Assembly (NCBI RefSeq): GCF_002160765.1
Contig: NZ_NFLF01000002.1
Location: 124,001 to 188,000 of the forward strand
Length of the DNA: 64,000 nucleotides
Direction: 5' to 3'
Source: Lachnoclostridium sp. An138
GTDB taxonomy: Bacteria; Bacillota; Clostridia; Lachnospirales; Lachnospiraceae
Numbering within the stretch: the first letter of the stretch is position 1; every line of letters begins with the position of its first letter. The translations under genes and the position numbers were made by a program. The notes beneath the pieces are model-generated. The model worked only from the letters and a program-made list of their open reading frames with translations. It did no database searches and was not told the DNA's origin. This document shows positions 26,629 to 35,770 of the stretch, in pieces.

Positions 26629-27471
26629 TCACCCCCTTACCAGTTCATATGTATCCATATAATACAAATCATTGCCCTCGGGCAGAGGGGCAAAGACCTC
26701 TTTTAAATAATCCTCTTTATTATTTACGGAAGCGCTGAAAATATAATTATATCCGAGATCAAACAGGTACTCGGGGCAGAGTTCGCAGCTTGGCCCATAG
26801 ATTCCCCGGATCCGGGCCTTTTTGCAGGCTTTCAGGATGTCGCGGTAAGTATCGTTCACGATTGTGCAGCCTGTCATGATCACAATATCAAGCTCGCCAA
26901 GCGTTTCTGAGGATTCCAGCGCGTTCGCCCCCAGATGCCAGCAGATTCCTTCCGGATATATCTTCGTCTCCCGCTCTCCGATCCGGGCGCTCAGGATTCC
27001 TTTCGGCCCCCGGAAATCAAAGGCGTGAAACTCCGCGCACTTTCCGTAGAAGAAATCGTTGTAAAGCCCATATCCGATAATTCCGGCTTTCTCCCCCTTC
27101 ACGTTATAGGCAAAGCGCAGCCCCTCGCTCCTCTGTATTCCCCGGTCCGCCAGCCTCTCCGGCGTATTGAATGGCTTGCCAAGCAGATTGAGGAGGCTTA
27201 CTGCAATTGTACGAAACTCCGGATCTCCCCAGGCAAACAGCTGCTCCAGGCAGCGTCCTGCCGTCTTCCCAATCAAGGAGCGCAGCGCACTCTCATACTG
27301 CTCCGGCGGCTTTTCCCGGCCAACCCGGAGCGCCTGTGAAAGCTGTCCCTTTGTGTCGGCCGCTGTAAGCCAGCGGTATCCCATGATAAATTCCTGCAAT
27401 ACCGGCATTTCCTCCTGATACCGCTGATAGTTTTCCATTGTCCTTCCGAAAACTTCTTCCAAATCCTTCAT
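26629..27471 (-). CDS. DUF4213/DUF364 heavy-metal-chelation-type protein
   Basis: 280 residues. N-terminal DUF4213-like part (about 10-95, with GKPFNTPERLADRGIQRS), then a Rossmann-like DUF364 domain with IGYGLYNDFF, LGELDIVIMTGCTIVNDT and IYGPSCELCPEYLFDLGY. Proteins of this type sit beside metal-chelate importers and are thought to bind a metal complex; no activity is proven. The start overlaps the ATPase stop (ATGA), so it is translated with the transporter. Confidence 0.8.
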   Translation of the reverse strand: MKDLEEVFGRTMENYQRYQEEMPVLQEFIMGYRWLTAADTKGQLSQALRVGREKPPEQYESALRSLIGKTAGRCLEQLFAWGDPEFRTIAVSLLNLLGKPFNTPERLADRGIQRSEGLRFAYNVKGEKAGIIGYGLYNDFFYGKCAEFHAFDFRGPKGILSARIGERETKIYPEGICWHLGANALESSETLGELDIVIMTGCTIVNDTYRDILKACKKARIRGIYGPSCELCPEYLFDLGYNYIFSASVNNKEDYLKEVFAPLPEGNDLYYMDTYELVRG

Positions 27472-28277
27472 CTTAATTCTTCCTCATCCTCTGCCAGAGA
27501 AACGGGAACAATGCTTTTCACCGTTTTTCCCCTGTACTGAAATTCATTGACTGCCACACGAACCTCAAAGGAACGGGAAATATTTGTCTCATTCAAAACC
27601 TCCTCTGTAGGCCCATACATAAAGCTACCCTTATTGTCCAGCATAAACGCATAGTCCGACACGGAGAGCGCATTGGTCGGATAATGGGTGTTCATTACCG
27701 CGCAGATGCCCTCATCATGGGACAGCCTCTCTATCATGTTCAGAACCAGAATCTGATTGTGGAAGTCAAGCCCCGTCTCCGGCTCATCCAGAATCATAAG
27801 CTCCGGCTCATTAATGAGAGCCCGGGCAATCAGCACCATCTGCAGCTCCCCTCCGCTCATCTGATTGCAGTCCTTATATGCCAGCCGTGTAATCCCTGTC
27901 CGCTCCATTACAGCCTCCGCCATGCGAAGCTCCTTCGCTCCGGGCTGCTCAAAGACGCCCAGATGGGCGCTCCGCCCCAGCATCACCATTTCCAGCCCGG
28001 TAAATGAAAAGGCAAAGCCATGGGACTGGGGAATATAAGAAATCCGGGACCAGATCTGCCGGGAAGAAAGCTCTCCAATGTCCCTGCCATCCAGAAAGGA
28101 ACGTCCGCTTTTCCATTTCAGAAGCCCCACCATACATTTTAAAAGCGTCGTCTTTCCAATTCCATTGGGTCCCAGAATCGCCAGAATCCTGCCCGGATTT
28201 AAAGTCAGGCTGATGTCTTTGAGAATCTCCGGCTGCTTTGGATAGCCGAAGCAGCCATTCTGTACTTCCAGTATCAT
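27468..28277 (-). CDS. FecE/BtuD-type ABC importer ATPase
   Basis: Cytosolic ATPase of the importer, 269 residues from the ATG at 28275-28277. Walker A GPNGIGKTT, signature MSGGELQMVLIARAL, Walker B LMILDEPETGLD and the H-loop MNTHYP. The ATG overlaps the permease stop by four bases (ATGA). The long in-frame extension upstream runs through the permease gene and is not coding. Confidence 0.93.
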   Translation of the reverse strand: MILEVQNGCFGYPKQPEILKDISLTLNPGRILAILGPNGIGKTTLLKCMVGLLKWKSGRSFLDGRDIGELSSRQIWSRISYIPQSHGFAFSFTGLEMVMLGRSAHLGVFEQPGAKELRMAEAVMERTGITRLAYKDCNQMSGGELQMVLIARALINEPELMILDEPETGLDFHNQILVLNMIERLSHDEGICAVMNTHYPTNALSVSDYAFMLDNKGSFMYGPTEEVLNETNISRSFEVRVAVNEFQYRGKTVKSIVPVSLAEDEEELR

Positions 28278-29302
28278 CTCAGATTCCTCCCGTTCTTTTT
28301 CAGCAGCGATATAAATACGGGCGCTCCCAGAATGGCCGTGAGCACCGACAGCGGCAGCTCTATGACACTGATACTCCTGGAAAGCGTATCGATAACAATC
28401 ATAAAGGCGGCTCCCAGGCTGATACTGGCCGGAATGACAAAGCGGTTGTTGCTGCCTGTCAGCATTCTCGCACAGTGTGGAATCAGAAGCCCTACCCAGC
28501 CAACCTGACCGCACATGGAAACGCAGGACGCCGTAATCATCGTCGCGGCCAGAATAAATACCAGCCTTGTCTTTTTCAGGTCGATGCCGCTTGCCCTCGC
28601 CTCATCCTCACTCAGAGACAGGATATTCAGCCGGTAGCGAAGCAGATAAATAATCAGAATGCCGATTAGAATCAACGGGGAACCGATCAGAATTTCCTTA
28701 TAGGACGCACTTGTAAAGCTCCCCATCAGCCAATAGGTAATCTCCGGCAGCTCATTCATCGGATCCGCCGTATATTTCAGCAGAGAGCCCACCGCGTCAA
28801 AAAGAGAGGAAATAATGACGCCGGCCAGCACAAGAAACACGACAGACTGACTATCCTTATTCCGCGCAAGTCTGAGCGTAATCCACACGGAAGCCAGGCC
28901 GAAAATCAGGGCAATAAGCTGTGTTTCCAGAATGCTTCTGGAGATCAGGATCGCCAGAATCGCACCTACGCAGGTTCCGCTGGATACGCCCAGGATGTCC
29001 GGCGTCGCAAGGGGATTGGAAAACAGCGCCTGAAAGGTATCCCCGGCGCAGGTCAGGCCCGCGCCGATGATAACCGCCATCAGGATCCTGGGCAGACGCA
29101 GATTCACAATAATAGAATAGTTTTGGGTGCCTGTCTCTCCGCGAAAGAGAGCGCCCGCAAGCGTCCGTACCACTTCCGGCGCAGAAAGGCCCATTCTTCC
29201 GATGCACATACAGATCAGCGCCGCTGTTGCCGGCAGCAGGATCATGCAGATCACCGCCGCCGGGGTGAAATGATTGTTCCGAATCCAAAAACCATCTTTC
29301 AT
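28274..29302 (-). CDS. FecCD/BtuC-type ABC importer permease
   Basis: 342 residues with about nine to ten hydrophobic helices and the BtuC-family landmarks (RLPRILMAVIIGAGLTCAGD, LGVSSGTCVGA, CGQVGWVGLLIPHCARMLTG). Moves an iron-siderophore, haem, cobalamin or oxyanion through the membrane. It overlaps both neighbours by four bases. Confidence 0.95.
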   Translation of the reverse strand: MKDGFWIRNNHFTPAAVICMILLPATAALICMCIGRMGLSAPEVVRTLAGALFRGETGTQNYSIIVNLRLPRILMAVIIGAGLTCAGDTFQALFSNPLATPDILGVSSGTCVGAILAILISRSILETQLIALIFGLASVWITLRLARNKDSQSVVFLVLAGVIISSLFDAVGSLLKYTADPMNELPEITYWLMGSFTSASYKEILIGSPLILIGILIIYLLRYRLNILSLSEDEARASGIDLKKTRLVFILAATMITASCVSMCGQVGWVGLLIPHCARMLTGSNNRFVIPASISLGAAFMIVIDTLSRSISVIELPLSVLTAILGAPVFISLLKKNGRNLR

Positions 29303-30483
29303 CGCAGCTGAAGCATCCCTTCTAATTCTTCGTCCGTTATTTCATATCCGTAGAACTCCTCATAATAGCTGCGGATCGTATCCTCAAGAGGATAATCCGC
29401 GAAGGCCTCTGGGTAAGCATTGCAGGCCAGCCAGGCCAATACCAGCGGTCCGTCTGGATTTGGTGTGAACCAGTTCCACATTCCAAGCGTCGTGTCATAG
29501 ACGCGGCCGTTCTCCACAGCCTGAATGGTCGAGAAATCCGCTCCCTCTACCGTATTGTCCATAATATCCTGCACAGTCAGCTTCATAAGACCCGGGCCAT
29601 TCAGAAATATGACTTCCGGATCCCAGGTATAGATCTGCTCAAAGCTTACCTGGGCAAAGCCCTGGGTTTCCTCCGCTACGTTTTGTACTCCCAGATGTTC
29701 CAGCCAGTAATATCCGAACACGCCCTGCCCGGCCACCTGAGGCACGCCATCTGAAACCTGATACAGGATCATGGAAGACGGCCTTTCCTCCTCCGGGATC
29801 TCTGCAATGCGGGCTTCCACATCCGCTACAATCTCATCTCCCCTCTCCAAAAAGCCATCCATCTTTCCGTCTTCTCCAAAAACGTCCTCCAGAAGCCGCA
29901 GCCACTCCTCATACCGCTCCAGCGGATCCGCCGGCGTTTCCGCGCCTATCGTGGCAAACCCCACCGCCGGAATGCCGCTTGCCTTCAGGACCTCTGCGTG
30001 CTCCGCATTATTGGCATTGTAAAGGATGATGTCCGGTTCCAGCTTCATGATCTCCTCGATATTCAGACCCGACTGCGCATACACAGTTTCCTCGGACTCC
30101 AAAAGCTCCGGCGCGATATTTTTCAATACGGTTTCATTAATCGTATCCTTGAATGAGCCGCAGTATCCGACGATATAAGGCGCCGAACCCTCAAAATACG
30201 CCATGTAAGTGGAAAGAATGGGGATCTGGTCAATCACGACACGGTCGATCTGATCCGGTACTTCCACCTGGTTTCCCGCATGATCCACCACGATATGTGT
30301 TCCGCTTTGCCCCTCCAGAGACGCCGTCTCCGCCATATCTGCAGTTTCTGCCGTATCTGTACTGTCCGCCGTATCCGCTGTATCCGTACTTCCTGCTGTA
30401 TCCGTGCTTTCCGCCGTACTGCATGCGCCCAGAAGCAGGGCGGCAGACAGCAGAACTGCTGCACCTCTCCATCTCTTTTTCAT
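29299..30483 (-). CDS. Metal-chelate-type substrate-binding lipoprotein
   Basis: 394 residues. A lipoprotein signal with lipobox LLLGAC (Cys21) is followed by a Thr-Asp-Ala-Glu repeat linker (about 22-55) and a class III periplasmic-binding fold (VVDHAGNQVEVPDQIDRVV, LEPDIILYNANN, FGYYWLEHLGVQN, MWNWFTPNPDGPL). The TPNPDGPL region resembles SBPs of BtuCD-type systems for iron chelates or molybdate; the substrate cannot be read from sequence. First gene of the operon; a 34-bp palindrome covers its promoter. Confidence 0.9.
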   Translation of the reverse strand: MKKRWRGAAVLLSAALLLGACSTAESTDTAGSTDTADTADSTDTAETADMAETASLEGQSGTHIVVDHAGNQVEVPDQIDRVVIDQIPILSTYMAYFEGSAPYIVGYCGSFKDTINETVLKNIAPELLESEETVYAQSGLNIEEIMKLEPDIILYNANNAEHAEVLKASGIPAVGFATIGAETPADPLERYEEWLRLLEDVFGEDGKMDGFLERGDEIVADVEARIAEIPEEERPSSMILYQVSDGVPQVAGQGVFGYYWLEHLGVQNVAEETQGFAQVSFEQIYTWDPEVIFLNGPGLMKLTVQDIMDNTVEGADFSTIQAVENGRVYDTTLGMWNWFTPNPDGPLVLAWLACNAYPEAFADYPLEDTIRSYYEEFYGYEITDEELEGMLQLR

Positions 30484-30535
30484 AATATCTCCTTCCTTAT
30501 AAATGATGATCTTCAGAAAAAATTCTGCAAAAAAA

Positions 30536-30595
30536 GTTCCATAAATTAGTTTTGTCTAACTCATGGAACAGTATAAAGCACATGCTGCAAAATTT
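30536..30595 (-). promoter_or_regulatory. Promoter with nested 34-bp palindromic operator before the importer operon
   Basis: GTTCCAT (30536-30542) and ATGGAAC (30563-30569) frame TTAG-TTTTGT-CTAA (30546-30559) on the same centre, 12 of 14 arm bases paired. A minus-strand promoter CTGAAA, 17 bases, TATACT lies just upstream, placing the palindrome over the start site. This is the first of the TTAG-N6-CTAA boxes found from here to 62.6 kb. Confidence 0.75.
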
Positions 30596-30616
30596 CAGTT
30601 GCAGCCGCAACCAAAA

Positions 30617-31279
30617 TCAGTTTTCACTGAGAATTTTTATCTCATTGCGGCAGTAATCAATCAGCCCCTCCTTCTTCATCCGCGCCATTTCCCGGGAAAG
30701 AGCGCTGCGCTCCGTCCCCAGATAATCCGCCAGTTCCTGCCGGTTCATAGCGGACAAAGTATCCGCTTCTTCCTGCCGGCTCTGTTCCAGAAAGAGCAGA
30801 AGCTTGTCCCGGATAGATTTCTGGCTCATCACATGGATTCTCCTGCCCTGAGCCAGATTTGCGGCCGCGGTCTGTTTCAGCAGGTTCGCCGTCACCAGAG
30901 ACGCGTACCGGCAGCCCATCGCCTCCCGCCGCAGCAGCTTTGAGAGCTTCAGGAACAGGATCTTCGTCCTTTTTCGCGCCACCACTGTGACCTGAGATGG
31001 CTGATTCTGCAGACAGGAATGGGAGCAGCCAAAAGATTCCGGAGGAACCGCCAGACGGATGCTGGACTCCTCTCCATCGCTTCCGGGCGCGATCAGCGCC
31101 ACCTTTCCCTCCAGGACAATGCCTGCCCAAACGATCCTGTCCCCGTAATGATTGATAATCTCTCCCTTTCCGCCCATGCTCACATAAGCCTCCAGGCAGT
31201 GCAGAATATGCCTCATACCCTCCGCATCCACAGATTCAAACAGAGGGGAGCGCTGCAGCAGCTCAAAGTATTCCTCCAT
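30617..31279 (-). CDS. Crp/Fnr-family transcriptional regulator
   Basis: 220 residues from the ATG at 31277-31279, which follows AAGGAGGAG. N-terminal cyclic-nucleotide-type beta-barrel (MEEYFELLQRSPLFESVDAEG), long dimer helix, and C-terminal winged HTH (LADYLGTERSALSREMARMKKEG). No Fnr-type four-cysteine cluster at the N-terminus, so oxygen sensing by an iron-sulphur cluster is unlikely. Directly upstream of the metal-importer operon and on the same strand, so a likely regulator of it. Confidence 0.9.
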   Translation of the reverse strand: MEEYFELLQRSPLFESVDAEGMRHILHCLEAYVSMGGKGEIINHYGDRIVWAGIVLEGKVALIAPGSDGEESSIRLAVPPESFGCSHSCLQNQPSQVTVVARKRTKILFLKLSKLLRREAMGCRYASLVTANLLKQTAAANLAQGRRIHVMSQKSIRDKLLLFLEQSRQEEADTLSAMNRQELADYLGTERSALSREMARMKKEGLIDYCRNEIKILSEN

Positions 31280-31303
31280 GCCGTCTCCTCCTTCGCCGCA
31301 ATA

Positions 31304-31347
31304 ATTAGTTATAGCTAATCTATAGCATGTTTTCTGTGCTATGTCAA
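31304..31347 (-). promoter_or_regulatory. Crp/Fnr-gene promoter overlapped by a TTAG-N6-CTAA box
   Basis: Perfect -35 TTGACA (31342-31347), 17-base spacer, -10 TATAGA (31319-31324) on the minus strand. The box ATTAG-TTATAG-CTAAT (31304-31319) abuts and overlaps the -10, ideal for repression by a DtxR-like protein. Confidence 0.8.
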
Positions 31348-31405
31348 CCAGAGGATTCATCGATTCTATGATCTGCAGGGAATCCCATATTTTCCGGAAA
31401 AGGGA

Positions 31406-31463
31406 TTGACAGAATCTCAAAACAGGAATATAATCAAAACATCGTTATGAAACACTGTTATGA
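31406..31463 (+). promoter_or_regulatory. TetR-gene promoter with repeats downstream
   Basis: Consensus -35 TTGACA (31406-31411), exactly 17 bases, -10 TATAAT (31429-31434). Two direct GTTATGA copies (31444-31450 and 31457-31463) with a central AACACTGTT follow, a plausible autoregulatory TetR operator. Divergent from the Crp/Fnr promoter. Confidence 0.8.
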
Positions 31464-31491
31464 ATAATATAATTATAAAGGAGTTATCAGA

Positions 31492-32118
31492 TTGGCAAAG
31501 CAAATTGAGGGCGTCTATGAGGCGGTTCTGGAATGTGCAAAAAAGGAATTTCTGCAGAAGGGCTACAAGGATGCATCTCTGCGTACCATCGCCCAGGAGG
31601 CAGGCACCAGCACCGGATCTATCTATACAAGATTTCAGGATAAGGAAGGCCTCTTTTCCGCCGTTGTCTCTCCGGCCGCAGACGGACTTATGGAACTGTT
31701 TTTAAAGATACAGGAGAATTTTCATCAGTTTGATGAGGAAACGCAGCAAGCGGAAATGGGCCAGTATACCTCTCTCCACCAGATGGAAATGCTGGACTAT
31801 ATTTATGACCATTTTGAAGAATTTCAGATTCTTCTGGACGGCGCCGGCGGCACCCGCTTTTCTTCCTTTCTGGATCAACTGGTGAATATCGAGGTGGATT
31901 ATACTTATAAATACATGGAAGTCATTGGCTGTGAAAGCGTCAAATCCGGCCTGGTGACGGAAGAATTTATTCATATCGTCGTGACCGCCTACTTTAACGG
32001 AATGTTCGAGGTAGTCCGCCATCATATGCCCAAAGCGGACGCCGTAAAATATCTCCAGCTTCTGAACCGGTATCATATGCAGGGCTTTACTACTATTTTT
32101 GACGCAGCCGAAGTCTGA
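31492..32118 (+). CDS. TetR/AcrR-family regulator
   Basis: 208 residues starting at TTG with AAAGGAG eight bases upstream. N-terminal HTH: VLECAKKEFLQKGYKDASLR, then TIAQEAGTSTGSIYTRFQDK; the C-terminal ligand domain is TetR_C-like. It precedes a pair of ABC half-transporters, and probably represses them in response to a ligand. Confidence 0.92.
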   Translation: MAKQIEGVYEAVLECAKKEFLQKGYKDASLRTIAQEAGTSTGSIYTRFQDKEGLFSAVVSPAADGLMELFLKIQENFHQFDEETQQAEMGQYTSLHQMEMLDYIYDHFEEFQILLDGAGGTRFSSFLDQLVNIEVDYTYKYMEVIGCESVKSGLVTEEFIHIVVTAYFNGMFEVVRHHMPKADAVKYLQLLNRYHMQGFTTIFDAAEV

Positions 32119-32189
32119 CAGAATCATAGCAGGATAATCTGGCTGTTCCTGTCCGGATCCGCGGGTACAGCCATTTTATATAAACGCAA

Positions 32190-32205
32190 GTTAGTTTTTT
32201 CTAAC
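32190..32205 (+). promoter_or_regulatory. GTTAG-TTTTTT-CTAAC box before the first ABC pair
   Basis: A perfect inverted repeat in the 106-base gap between TetR and ABC genes, placed after an AT-rich -10-like TATATAAA (32177-32184) and five bases before AGGAGG. It matches the box found before the other transport operons. Confidence 0.75.
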
Positions 32206-32223
32206 CAAGAAGGAGGAATCCAT

Positions 32224-33966
32224 ATGCAGAAACAAAGTCCCCTGCTCCGTCTTTGGGAGCTGGGAGAAAAGGAACATGGCGGCCTGATCCGGGCGATTCT
32301 CTCTGCTTCGGCAGGCGTGCTCTGCGGTATTCTGCCCTATGTGGCAGCCGCGCAGATTATCATCGGACTGCTTAGGGGGAACCCGGATACGTCATACTAT
32401 CTGGGCTGGTGCCTGGCCGCGCTGATCGGTTTTACTTTAAGGGCCGTTCTCTACGCTCTCGCTCTTTCCATGTCTCATGAGGCCACTTTTTCTATCCTGA
32501 AAGAGATACGGGAGCAGATTCTGAACAAGCTGCCTAAACTGCCCCTGGGAACTGTCATGGATATGTCCAGCGGCCAGATGAAACAGATCATCGTAGACCA
32601 GGTGGAAAGCATGGAACGGCCCCTCGCCCATCTTCTGCCGGAGATGACAGCCAACCTGCTGGCTCCGGCAAGCATCCTGATCTACCTTTTTATCCTGGAC
32701 TGGCGGATGGCCCTGCTTTCCCTGGTATCAATCCCCGTGGGCATGGCTTTTATGATGGCAGTGATGAAGAACTACGGAAAACAGTATGAGGGCTCTGTGA
32801 AAGTCACCCAGGCCATGAATTCTACCATTGTGGAATATATCGGAGGAATCGAAGTCATCAAGGCCTTCAACCAGGGAAAAAACTCGTATGCCAGATTTTC
32901 AGAACGTGTAAAGGCGAACGCCTCTTATTTTTACCACTGGATGAAAAGCTGCCAGCTTCCGGTTTCCATTTCCCGCGCTCTTGCTCCCACAACGCTGATT
33001 ACGGTTCTCCCGGCCGGGTGGCTGATGTACCGGGCCGGAAGCCTGCCGGCAGAGACTTTCATTACGGCCACAATCCTTTCCCTGGGTATTGCAGGGCCGC
33101 TGCTGGCCGCCATGGATTTTGTGGACAGTCTGGCAAAGGTAGGCACCATTGTGGGGGAAGTCGATTCCATCTTAAGCAGCGAGGAGCAGCAGCACTCCAC
33201 CAAGGCAGTCCGCCTGGATTCCATGGACATTCGTGTATCCAATGTTTCTTTTGGCTACCATGCGGAGCAGGAGATCCTGCATAACGTAAGCCTTGAGATT
33301 CCAGAGGGAAGCATGGCCGCATTTGTAGGCCCCTCCGGCAGCGGCAAATCGACAATCGCCAAGCTGATCGCAGGCTTCTGGGACGTCAGCCAGGGAACCA
33401 TTACCCTCGGCGGACATAACCTGAAGGAAATTCCGCTTACTCAGCTCTACGATCAGGCAGCGTTCGTCTCCCAGGATAATTTTCTGTTTGATGAAACCGT
33501 GCGGGAAAATATCCGGATGGGCAGACCTTCCGCCACAGACGCCGAAGTGGAAGCAGCCGCAAAAGCAGCCGGCTGCGACGATTTTATCCGCGCTCTGGAG
33601 CAGGGATACGATACCCTGGCCGGCGGCGGAGGCGCGCATCTGTCCGGCGGAGAACGCCAGCGGATCGCCATTGCCCGCGCCATGCTGAAGGACGCTCCTA
33701 TCGTCATCCTGGACGAGGCCACCGCATACATCGATCCTGAAAATGAAGCGGTCATCCAGCGGGCGGTCGCCAAGCTGGTAAAAGGGAAAACCGTCCTTGT
33801 GATTGCCCACCGCCTTTCCACGATCACGGATGCGGACCGGATTTTCGTCATTGAAAACGGCCGGGTAGCCGGAGAAGGCACACACAGGGAGCTTTTGGAA
33901 ACCAATTCACTTTATCAGGAGATGTGGAAGGCCCACATCGGCGCAAAGGATGGTGATGCCACATGA
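32224..33966 (+). CDS. ABC half-transporter, YbtP/YbtQ-like (first of pair)
   Basis: 580 residues: six-helix exporter-fold membrane domain (about 15-310) fused to an ATPase (Walker A GPSGSGKST at about 369, signature LSGGERQR at about 473, VILDEAT, IAHRLSTI). The segment VEYIGGIEVIKAFNQ and the C-terminal MWKAHIGAK are shared with its paralogues at 45802 and 54275. This subgroup includes the yersiniabactin importers YbtP/YbtQ, so import of a metal chelate is possible despite the exporter fold; drug export is the alternative. It overlaps the next gene as ATGA. Confidence 0.85.
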   Translation: MQKQSPLLRLWELGEKEHGGLIRAILSASAGVLCGILPYVAAAQIIIGLLRGNPDTSYYLGWCLAALIGFTLRAVLYALALSMSHEATFSILKEIREQILNKLPKLPLGTVMDMSSGQMKQIIVDQVESMERPLAHLLPEMTANLLAPASILIYLFILDWRMALLSLVSIPVGMAFMMAVMKNYGKQYEGSVKVTQAMNSTIVEYIGGIEVIKAFNQGKNSYARFSERVKANASYFYHWMKSCQLPVSISRALAPTTLITVLPAGWLMYRAGSLPAETFITATILSLGIAGPLLAAMDFVDSLAKVGTIVGEVDSILSSEEQQHSTKAVRLDSMDIRVSNVSFGYHAEQEILHNVSLEIPEGSMAAFVGPSGSGKSTIAKLIAGFWDVSQGTITLGGHNLKEIPLTQLYDQAAFVSQDNFLFDETVRENIRMGRPSATDAEVEAAAKAAGCDDFIRALEQGYDTLAGGGGAHLSGGERQRIAIARAMLKDAPIVILDEATAYIDPENEAVIQRAVAKLVKGKTVLVIAHRLSTITDADRIFVIENGRVAGEGTHRELLETNSLYQEMWKAHIGAKDGDAT

Positions 33967-35696
33967 TCGAAGTATTGCGTAAAATCTGGCAGTTTGCTGG
34001 AGAAGAACGGAAAAATATCAATAAATCTATCTTCTGGGGCTTTTTCTATGCAGTTTTTCATATGCTTCAGGTTGGCGCCATCTATTACATACTGCTGGCG
34101 CTTACCGACGGGACGGATACAAGCCGGCCCGCCTGGACCGCGCTTGGACTGCTCCTCGCAAGCATTGCCGGCCGGGCTGTAATCAACCGGTTTACCCAGC
34201 TCCAGCAGACGCACGCCGGATATTTTATGGTAGCCAACCGCCGTATTGCCATCGGCGATAAATTAAAACGGATTCCCATGGGATATTTTAACGATACCAG
34301 TCTGGGCGAAATCACAGGCGTCGCCACCACCGTGCTGGATGTGGTCGAAACCATGGGGCCTGTGGTGCTGGTGAATATCTTAGGCGGCCTAATCAACTCC
34401 GCCGTGTTCGTACTGTGCGTCCTCTCCTTTGACTGGCGGATTGGGCTGCTGACGCTTGCCGGAATGTTCCTTTATCTCTGGATCACTTCCATTATGGAGA
34501 AAAGATCCGCCGGAGTAATCCCGCACCGCCAGGAATCCGAAGCCAGGCTGGTGGACGCAGTTCTGGAGCAGATTCAGGGGATGAGCGTCATCAAATCCTT
34601 TAATCTCACCGGAAAGGGGGATCGGAGGATACAGGAAGCGCTGGAATACAACCGGAAAAGCAATCTGGATATTGAAAGGACCTTTACGCCATATATGATT
34701 GCCCAGGAGCTGAGCCTGCATCTCTTTTCCGTCCTTATCATGGGAGCCGCCGTACTGTTTTCTCTGAGCGGAACGATGAGCCTGCCGGACGCCCTGATGA
34801 CCGTCGTCATCTCCTTTATGGTATTCTCCCAGATTCAGTCCACCGGAAGCGCCATGTCAACGCTGCGGGTGGTAGGCAGCTCCATCGACCATGCGGAGCA
34901 GATCAATGAGCTTCCGGAAATGGACGAAAAGGGAAGGGAAATCCACCCGCAAAGCCATGATATTTCCTTCCGGCACGTGGATTTTTCCTATGAAAAGAAA
35001 GCTATTTTACAGGATGTTTCCCTTACCATTCCGGATAAGACCACCACAGCCATCGTCGGCCCCAGCGGTTCCGGCAAAACAACCCTGTGCAATCTGATCG
35101 CCCGGTTCTGGGATGTGGACGGCGGAGCCATTCAAATCGGCGGAGCCAACGTCCGGGATTATACTCTGGAATCCCTTATGGACCAGATCAGCATGGTATT
35201 TCAGCGGGTATACCTCTTTGCAGATACCATTGAGAATAATATTAAATTCGGCTGCCCGGGCGCATCACACGAAGAGGTGGTCGCCGCCGCCAAAAAGGCC
35301 TGCTGCCACGAATTTATATCCGCCCTTCCGGATGGCTATGATACTGTCGTCGGCGAAGGCGGCGCCAGCCTGTCCGGCGGAGAAAAGCAGCGGATTTCCA
35401 TTGCCAGAGCGATCCTGAAGGACGCGCCCATCATCATTTTCGACGAGGCCACCGCCAATGTGGATCCCGAAAACGAAGATAAGCTGCAGAAGGCTATGGA
35501 AGCGCTGATGAAAGACAAGACGATTCTGATGATCGCCCACCGTCTCAAAACCGTGGAGAAGGCAGACCAGATCCTTGTACTGGACAAAGGAAAGATCGTG
35601 CAGAAGGGAACCCATCAGGAGCTGGCAGGAAAGCCGGGACTGTATGCGGATTTCCTGAACGCCCGCCGGGAAGCCGCCGGCTGGAAGCTGACGTAA
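33963..35696 (+). CDS. ABC half-transporter, YbtP/YbtQ-like (second of pair)
   Basis: 577 residues, same architecture as its partner: membrane domain then ATPase with GPSGSGKTT (about 366), LSGGEKQR (about 470) and IIFDEATANVDPE. The membrane segment VLEQIQGMSVIKSFNLTGKG and the C-terminal AAGWKLT (x-x-GW tail) mark the second-subunit type seen again at 44100, 52534 and 35771. It forms a heterodimer with the preceding gene by inference; the four-base overlap supports equal synthesis. Confidence 0.85.
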   Translation: MIEVLRKIWQFAGEERKNINKSIFWGFFYAVFHMLQVGAIYYILLALTDGTDTSRPAWTALGLLLASIAGRAVINRFTQLQQTHAGYFMVANRRIAIGDKLKRIPMGYFNDTSLGEITGVATTVLDVVETMGPVVLVNILGGLINSAVFVLCVLSFDWRIGLLTLAGMFLYLWITSIMEKRSAGVIPHRQESEARLVDAVLEQIQGMSVIKSFNLTGKGDRRIQEALEYNRKSNLDIERTFTPYMIAQELSLHLFSVLIMGAAVLFSLSGTMSLPDALMTVVISFMVFSQIQSTGSAMSTLRVVGSSIDHAEQINELPEMDEKGREIHPQSHDISFRHVDFSYEKKAILQDVSLTIPDKTTTAIVGPSGSGKTTLCNLIARFWDVDGGAIQIGGANVRDYTLESLMDQISMVFQRVYLFADTIENNIKFGCPGASHEEVVAAAKKACCHEFISALPDGYDTVVGEGGASLSGGEKQRISIARAILKDAPIIIFDEATANVDPENEDKLQKAMEALMKDKTILMIAHRLKTVEKADQILVLDKGKIVQKGTHQELAGKPGLYADFLNARREAAGWKLT

Positions 35697-35707
35697 ACAA
35701 AAATGGC

Positions 35708-35757
35708 GAAAGCAAAGCTGCAATCGTTAAAGAATTGCAGCTTTGCTTTCTTTCTGG
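35708..35757. terminator. Bidirectional terminator between convergent ABC operons
   Basis: A perfect 17-bp stem (35708-35724 with 35734-35750) and a nine-base loop, with T-rich tracts on both strands, between the stop of the rightward pair (35696) and that of the leftward pair (35771). Confidence 0.92.
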
Positions 35758-35770
35758 CTTTTTTGAGAAT

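Noticed and set aside
32224-35696. Calling the ABC pairs plain multidrug exporters
   Set aside because: Possible, but their link with ECF importers, AraC and DtxR-like regulators and metal-type boxes, and the YbtPQ precedent, favour chelate import; left open in the entries.
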